Of a DNA stretch of 64,000 bases, positions 45,541 to 64,000 are shown in pieces. A program made the translations under genes and the position numbers. The notes beneath the pieces are model-generated. The model was not told the origin of the DNA. It saw nothing but the letters and a program-made list of their open reading frames with translations, and ran no database searches. The DNA is from Thunnus maccoyii (taxonomy: Eukaryota > Chordata > Actinopteri > Scombriformes > Scombridae), in assembly GCF_910596095.1 (NCBI RefSeq), contig NC_056553.1:3592291-3656290 (forward strand), written 5' to 3'. Position 1 is the stretch's first letter; each line of letters starts with the position of its first letter.

Positions 45541-45671
45541 GCAAAGAGGAACTAATGTTTCGTGTAGTCAGTGTCCGCCGGACTCCTTTCTCAGACGGAC
45601 ACTAACACAGCATAAAACGTCGCTAATCTCCCTCTTTTAATCCTTTCAGAGTCCGGCAGTCGCTCAGTAGC

Positions 45672-57146
<11,475 letters not shown>

Positions 57147-58535
57147 ACTCACACTTCACACACACACACACACTCCCAAACATTCTAACTTTAATCAAAG
57201 GTAGAATCCTCCCAGTACTGAACGAGGCTCCTTCACCGCACCAACACCCAGAAATAATCAGCACCTCTCTCTGCCTCGACTTTAGATCATTCCGCACCTT
57301 AATGGGACTCGAAACCTGAAACCTGTCAGTATTATTTATCATTTTATATAGATATATTTAAGAGTTATTCTTTGTATGTTTTTTTTTTTTTTTTTTTTTT
57401 TTTCTGCTCAACCCTGCCAAACATCTGATTGGCATTTGTGGTGTGTCAGAAGATCAGCCGTTCGTCTGTGTGCACTGTGTACTTTTACTGGTTTTAAATA
57501 CTGCAGGGCTGCACAAAATACGCACAAAACTTTCCTGTTTTTTCCAGATGTTTCTTTCCAACCAAAATGGCATGCATGTTTAAAAATGTCCTCCACATTT
57601 ATGCAGCATTTTGTAGCTGATTTTAACCTTTTTTTTTAAAAGAAAAAGTTGAAGGAATACTTAGAGAAGCTGTCTGAAACACCTCTCACTCCCAGAAACC
57701 AACCTGAAAAATGTAATGATGAACACTGTAGTGTCTTGAGTCTTTTGACATGCCAGACCCTCTGTGTTTAGTAAAAACATTTTATTTTTAGAGACGACAG
57801 GAAAGGATTCAGTATGTTTTCTGACAGCGAGCTGAAAATACCCTACAGGGCAAGATGAGCAAAATGAGTTAAAAGGTGTTTGTATTTATTTTGCGTTTGT
57901 AGGAATTTTACAATGTGATGTTTTCAGCAGTGTTGTCAGACAATATTTTAGCATTAAATTAAAGCTGTGAATTGAATATTTCACATGTTTGATGATGATG
58001 ATGCTTTTATCCAGAGCAGTAAATCACTGACCTGCACCTCCCAACGTTAACCGGCTAAGTTCCAGTCAGCTACACTGGAGTTCTTTAAATATCCCAAATG
58101 ATCTGTACCTGCTCGTTTCTGAGGAGTCAGAACATTTTAAAATCTGAATCATGTTGGTTGCTAGAAAGTTGGAAGAAGCGGTAAACTTTAACAAGAACCA
58201 GCCTCCTCCTCTGCAAGTGAATAGATGCACTTTGATATATTAATAATAATAATAATAACGCACATTTTTAGAGTCTGTGGTTTGGAGGATTATGTGGCTG
58301 CTTCATATAAAGATGCACTTGCAGCTCATGGCTGGTTTTCTTGTTAAATTACACATATTGGAAAACCTGAGGGGGGGAAACAGCAGCAGCGATGTACCTC
58401 TCTGTACTTTACAAAAAAAGTTGACTGTTACTGACCTTGAACTTGTACAGATATGGAAGCTTTACTCTGTGTATGTTGAGTGGTGTTAGCTGAGAGACTG
58501 TTGGCTGTACAATAAAAGCATAAAGAACGTGCGGA
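57147..58535 (+). other. pdha1 3' UTR
   Basis: The long untranslated tail ends near the AATAAA at 58511, with possible earlier signals around 57955. It holds a short CA run (57159-57173) and a 25-base poly-T (57379-57403). Confidence 0.55.
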
Positions 58536-58539
58536 GATA

Positions 58540-58975
58540 AAACATTTGTGTCTGCTTTATTTTTGTCTCATAATGGCTCAGATCTGTAAAATATGATTGT
58601 CATAGTCCTACATAGAGCTGCAACAACATAAAACAACATCTGAAGACCTCTTATCTCTGGAAATGTTTCACTCTTCTGATCTAGATCAAACGATTAATAA
58701 TTAGTTGCAGCCCTCATCCTTTCACTGCGTTTTCATCTGAGGGACACTGACAACATTAGACTACTTGCTTTACTTGCTCTTGTTTCCATTTTATGCTACT
58801 TTCTACTTTTTATTCCACATTTATTTCACAGTTTAAGTTACTCGCTACTTTTCAGATCAATATTTTATAAGCAAAACATATGATCAGTTTATAAAATATG
58901 CATTGTTGAAACAGTGGTGGAAAAAGTAGCAATACCACAGTACAAACATAAATGTATACCCTTATGTATGTTAAT
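58540..58975. other. Intergenic with partial repeats
   Basis: A short family C-like element spans about 58613-58715 and a family B fragment about 58755-58870. No gene is visible. Confidence 0.5.
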
Positions 58976-59172
58976 GAGTAGACAAAATAATGGAAACACT
59001 TTTTAATATAATGCACTCCACTACACCACCACCCACTACGACCTCAATAATTAACATCAAGTAGAATAATCATCTTTCTGACGATGTCAACAAAAACTGA
59101 AGTAAAAGTAGAATTTATGGCGGAGCTGTTTTATTGTACAGGTGTTCCTAATAAAGTGCTCGGTGAGTGTAT
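58976..59172 (+). mobile_element. MITE family E copy
   Basis: It runs from GAGTAGACAAAATAATGG to TGTTCCTAATAAAGTGCTCGG and TGAGTGTA, ends I associate with small non-autonomous Tc1/mariner-like elements of fish. A truncated relative is at 27350-27425. Confidence 0.55.
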
Positions 59173-59175
59173 AAT

Positions 59176-59780
59176 GATAGAATTAAATACATTTTTGTGC
59201 TTTTTCTGTAAACCAAAATTATTTCTAAACACATTTTAACATCAGAAACTATAATATCAGTTATGAATCTTATTATATCTTTCCATAAAAATTCAAAATA
59301 GACATGAATAGAATTTACTTATTTTTACGTAAGGCAAAGAAAAGCAGCAAATTCTCACATTTTAGAGGCTGGTACTTGGTGATGAATTGGATTTTTGGTG
59401 AAAAATGACTTTAATCAATTGTCTAAATAGTTGGCAATTAATTTTCTGTTGATTAATCGACTGATTTTTTATCCTCTAGATGAAAGCATGAATAACCTCC
59501 TCCGAGTCAGAGAATGAAAACATTATGATAAATGACAAAAAGAGACGCTACTGCTTAACTTAATAATCAAAAAGCAAGATAACTAAATTTCAGAAACTGT
59601 ATTGCATTTATTTATATTGATATTTGTATATTTAGATATGTAAATATGGTATTTTACCAATATTAAAGTACATTTTTGTGCTTTTTGTGTAAACCAAAAT
59701 ATTTCCTAAACACATTTTAACATCAGAAACTATATCAGTTATGAATCTTGTTATACCTTTTATAAGAGAAGAAGAATTAC
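59176..59780 (+). repeat. Direct repeats within downstream intergenic DNA
   Basis: A ~100 bp phrase (ACATTTTTGTGCTTTTT through AACATCAGAAACTATA) occurs at 59188-59270 and 59671-59740, and its start occurs again at 63963-64000. The stretch between includes a family C fragment (59330-59475). Confidence 0.75.
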
Positions 59781-62540
59781 TGTGTAAAGCAAGCAGTAAA
59801 AGGTAATTTTATGATATCTTTTATCTTCCCTGGTCTCCTCTACAATAGGAATGTATCATAAAACAGGGAATGAATATAAGATTCAAAGAGTATAAGTGTA
59901 TTTTTTATGTCTGCCTAATGATTACAATTAAAAGTTTACCTCGGCTTCCATTAGGTTTATACTCTGCTTGAAATGCATCACAATGTGCTTCAAGTACTTT
60001 TTTTTTTGCCATTTGTGTGACTGTTAAGAGATATTTTTGCTCTGACTTTAATTCCTGAGATAAGTCTTGATTTACACAGAGACATTTGAACACAGAGACG
60101 TCTCTCAGTGTTCTGATTTTCAACATCGTAACTACATGTGCTGTCAGTAGCGACAGTGAGTGGAGGAGCAGCGCGATGCAGCTTCCATCTGTGACGAATA
60201 TCCATCACACTGAAGCTGTACCAAAACAATAACATTTCTAAATATGTTATGTTGTGTATGAAAAGAAAATGATGGAAATATAACTAATAATAAAACTTTT
60301 GATGTTGGTTCATGTGTATCAAACTGAGTAATATGTCATTTCCAGATAGATCTAAATATGAAACATGTAAAATTGTGTTACGATTCTATTTTACCACAAA
60401 ATAAAGACCCCTTTAAAAAGTTGTCAATGTGGGATCCCTCCTGTGTACTACAGATTAATGGACAATTTCATCATTGGCTCCACTACAAAACTTGAACTCA
60501 GATGTTGAAATAATTCATTTTTAGCATACAGCTCCCATTATAATTCACCAGCACAGCATTCCTTAACACTGACATCATATCTTGGTTTTGTCCATATCCG
60601 TAAAATTCACAAACACACTTCTTCAGTCAATTTTCCCTAAAGTCTTCTAAATTTTATCTCTGTCCTGTCCATTCAAAGACAGGCTGTGACATTTTACCTC
60701 TAAGGGTCTGTGGACTTTTGTTCATTAAAAAGGCCAGAAAAAGCAGAAATATTGAATAAACAACAATATTTCCACCTTTATCTAAACATATGGAGCAAAA
60801 AGCACGTCATACTGTTGAGTTAGGTTATGTTCCAAAGCTGGATTTGCATTATTACAAATGTCAGCAGGATTTTAAATGAGATTTTCTTACTTCTGGAACA
60901 GAACCTGGAAGTTCTAGTTTCACTTCTGTGCTCTACAGTAGTTAGTTTTAGAGATAAAAGTAAAATTACAAGAAAAAAGTGAAAATGAGAATGAAGTCAG
61001 ATGGAGCTTTAGTCACTGTGTTGGTCTGAATTGTTGAAACTTGCACTTAATTCCTTAATACTGAGACATTTTTTCATAATTTTACAACTTAAATTATGAA
61101 AATTATGAAATATTAGGACCTTTATCCCTGATTTTTCTTCTTTCCAACTCACACTCATTCTCAGTCAGCCTCGGTTCAAAAGAAATGCGATTACTGACCT
61201 GCCGTATATAAACTCGCTCTGGTTTATTGTGTACATGTCCTCAGAGACGTACCTGCACAGGTGATCAGAAACCTGGAAAATATTAGAATCATCATTGTCT
61301 GATGATCTATATAAACATAATCAGAATGTACATGTTGTGGGTGAGGACAGAGGCTGCAGCTGTAAAAAGTTTCAACAGTTTGCCTGTATGACGACTCTGC
61401 ACATATGAAATTACTGAGGTGGACCATAAATCTAATCTATCAAGTGTTTATTTTATATGATAAAGAATTAATTATTGAATAACTAACAGTCACTAATGTT
61501 AAATCTGTGGTTTGAAATCAAATAGCACTGAACTGCAGGAAGTAATGATGGGAATATGTTTTAATGCTCCGTTAAAAGATGCTGAAAATGAAAATAAAAA
61601 GTGTCTTTACATTATGAAGATGCCCTTTCAATGACACTGTGTACAGCTAAAGAAAGACTGGACTAAAAGTGCATACAAGACACTCATTTCTGTGGTGCGT
61701 TCACGTGCTAGTGTGATAACACTAAAGAGTTACAGTTACCTTTAACTTCCTTTAGAGTTTAAAACTTAAAAAGGAACATATAAATGTGGTCACTTCATCA
61801 AATAAAAAGGCTGCTGTTCTTCAGCATTGTGTCAAAACTCAAAAGACAAGTTACTGTAACACCTGAAAGCACCACAGAAACAAACAACTAACAGAGTAGT
61901 GTTTTATAAGTTTATATCATCAATATTACTATTAAATGTTTTGCATTTTTGCTTAAAAACCTGTAACAACTATGCAATGATGAAACACTGACAGGCAATA
62001 TGAACAGCAACATATTCAGGGGCTGTAATCTCTTCTGCAATTATACATTATGGCAAACTCATAGACAGCAGACTCATTAATAACATTACTGTAATAATGC
62101 AAATGCTGAAATTGAACAAGCTGTGGAGGGAAAGTTCAGTCCTGGGTGCATCCAGCAGCTGGTGTACGTTCAAAACACCTGAATAGTCAAAAGAAATACA
62201 CTGAAAATCCAGTTCAGCTTTATTTACCACCATCAGGCCTGAATTATATCTGTCTTTATATCTGACAACATGTCTTACATAGGAAACAGGTGAGACAGGC
62301 TGTGGATATCAGGAGGTGTGTGTTAATAATAATCAATCAATCAATAATTAATCAAAAAACAACAAAGGTGAACTGAAACTGACCACTAATGACACTTGAC
62401 CTGCAGGCTGACTGCTGCAATCTTTGCTGAAAGATATAAAAAAATATTATCTGGAAAGTAGCTGCAATACTGCATCATTACACACGGTGGAGCTGCAACA
62501 CAATAATACTACAGCGCCTGTAATCTTTACAGGAGTTCAG
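59781..62540. other. Gene-free intergenic stretch
   Basis: I see no conserved exon, RNA gene or recognised element over about 2.7 kb. Open frames are short, AT-rich and without domains. Confidence 0.5.
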
Positions 62541-62544
62541 CCAG

Positions 62545-62730
62545 CAGTGGTGGAGGGTAAATAAGTACATTTACTCAAGTACTGTATTTAAGTACAACTT
62601 TTAGGTACTTGTACTTTACTTGAGTATTTCCATGTGATGCTACTTTATACTTCCACTCCACTACATTTCAGAGGGAAATATTGTACTTTCTACTCCACTA
62701 CATTTATTTAACAGCTGTAATATTTACTTT
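62545..62730 (+). repeat. Dispersed repeat family B, left-end fragment
   Basis: It starts CAGTGGTGGAGGGTAAATAA and ends in ACATTTATTTAACAGCTG, matching the left end of family B. Confidence 0.85.
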
Positions 62731-62975
62731 ACAGATTAATATTTTACATAAAAACATACATAACTATACTATCTCTCTCAGCTTGTTCATGCAATCTCTC
62801 TCATTACCTCTTTACCTTTTAAAATGAGTCAGGAAGCCGACAAAGTCCAACTTTACTTTGAATGTTATCAGATGAAAAGAAAAGTCCTTCCCCTCATCAT
62901 AAACTGGTCCTAAATCGATACTGGAGTAATTCCTTGTTTTATTTAAGAAGTGGCACACAAGTTGAAGCAGTCGTG

Positions 62976-62978
<3 letters not shown>

Positions 62979-63071
<93 letters not shown>
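62979..63071. repeat. (TG)n microsatellite, about 46 units
   Basis: The run has one A interruption near 63031. It creates spurious Cys/Val open frames on the plus strand. Confidence 0.97.
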
Positions 63072-63074
<3 letters not shown>

Positions 63075-63099
63075 ACCAATCAGTGATGATTATCAACTG

Positions 63100-63720
63100 C
63101 AAACCCCGCCCCCAAAGTTCCTGTTCCCTCCCAGCTGGGGATCCTGGATACAGTGTTGGAGGTGAGGCCCCGTTCATTCCTAAGAAAATTTCTCAGTCGT
63201 GCACGAAGCCAAAAAAGTTCAATTTCCAGGTATAAAATGATCTGGATGTTCCACATCTGCGTGGCCCATAGAACATGCGCAGGAAAGACTTCAGCTGGCC
63301 GAGACGGCTAAGTTTCGGTGTAGCCCCCCAGCTAACTTGAATGGGGATAAAACAATTAAATGGTGAGGCTCTGTTAGACTTTCCAAATGTTATCGGACCA
63401 AATGGATCAAATTCTGACAGTGAAACGAGTCATTTCATGGGGGTTGTGATGCTCAAAAAAATGTATCTGCTGATTTACAGCCGTCTCTTTCACAATGTAA
63501 GTCTATGGGACAAAAGCTTTTTGGGCCAGTGTGCGTCACGTGATGTTTTAATTACATTTTGGCCACAATGTGATATTGGCTTTAAAGCCTGGCGCTGTGC
63601 CTGGGGGCTTGGCTGGGACCCTGGAACTTAATTTAGACCCTGTTCCCTCTGACGGAAAGGCAGGTTGAAGAACTGAGTTCCTCAGAAGGCTCTTAGTCCT
63701 CGGGGAAAGTTCCTGCGGTC
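63100..63720. other. Unassigned, probably interspersed repeat
   Basis: Phrases such as AATGTAAGTCTATGGGAC and AATGGGGATAAAACAATTAAA are of a kind common in teleost repeats, but no second copy lies here. No coding domain is seen on either strand. Confidence 0.35.
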
Positions 63721-63724
63721 GAAA

Positions 63725-64000
63725 CACAACTTTAAACAATTAATCAATTGTATAAATAGTTTGCAGTGAGAGTTTTCAGCTCTACATGAAAGCTTGAATA
63801 ACTTCCACAAAGTCAGAGAATGAACAACAATATGATAAAAAACTGTACTGCTCTCTAGACTAGAATCAACGATACAGACAATACATTACATTTATTTATA
63901 TTTATATTTGTATATTTATACATGTAAATATGGCATTCTACCTTTATATAAGTAGAATTTAGTACATTTTTGTGCTTTTCGTATAAACCAAACTATTTCT
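63725..64000 (+). repeat. Second copy of the 59440-59700 block
   Basis: ATGAAAGCTTGAATAACTTC, GTCAGAGAATGAA, ATTTGTATATTTATACATGT and ACATTTTTGTGCTTTTC follow in the same order as at 59480-59690. The block runs off the window. Confidence 0.75.

Noticed and set aside
62862-63235. Cys/Val-rich open frames around 62862-63235
   Set aside because: They are translations of the TG microsatellite.

Overview
This 64 kb window is vertebrate nuclear DNA, most likely from a ray-finned (teleost, probably percomorph) fish. The evidence is GT-AG introns splitting four conserved vertebrate genes, short teleost-sized introns, an AT-rich background packed with dispersed repeats of the kind familiar from teleost genomes, and CA/TG microsatellites. 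No bacterial operon, CRISPR array, viral gene or convincing tRNA/rRNA gene is present. The species cannot be named from the sequence alone.

Layout, left to right. (1) 1-1300: dispersed repeat and unassigned sequence. (2) 1355-12759, plus strand: apoo (MIC26, MICOS complex), eight coding exons, with a perfect NRF1-type palindrome about 40 bp upstream of the start codon. (3) 12760-24700: intergenic, holding a broken LINE (L2/Maui-like), a 202 bp insertion with 12 bp direct repeats and a hammerhead-ribozyme-like core, a ~185 bp tandem array and a CCAGAT minisatellite. (4) 25017-30245, minus strand: sat1 (spermidine/spermine N1-acetyltransferase), six coding exons, with TATA and CCAAT boxes upstream. 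(5) 30250-32685: divergent sat1/acot9 intergenic region with a broken minus-strand LINE and an inverted-repeat element that forms the proximal acot9 promoter region. (6) 32686-43953, plus: acot9 (mitochondrial acyl-CoA thioesterase), fifteen coding exons. (7) 45672-57146, plus: pdha1 (pyruvate dehydrogenase E1 alpha), eleven constitutive exons plus a candidate 21 nt in-frame microexon. (8) 57147-64000: pdha1 3' UTR, then gene-free repeat-rich DNA with a large TG microsatellite.

Three of the four genes act in mitochondria (cristae organisation, acyl-CoA hydrolysis, pyruvate oxidation) and the fourth consumes acetyl-CoA in the cytosol. Human APOO, SAT1 and ACOT9 are also neighbours (Xp22.11), and PDHA1 lies elsewhere on Xp22, so the cluster looks like conserved synteny rather than a new system. 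All four reading frames are intact when spliced (209, 171, 425 and 393/400 residues). I found no clearly new biological system. The best leads are the pdha1 microexon, the ribozyme-like insertion, a 350 bp palindrome in apoo intron 6, and the element-derived acot9 promoter region. Exon boundaries were set by eye from splice signals, frame continuity and remembered family sequences.
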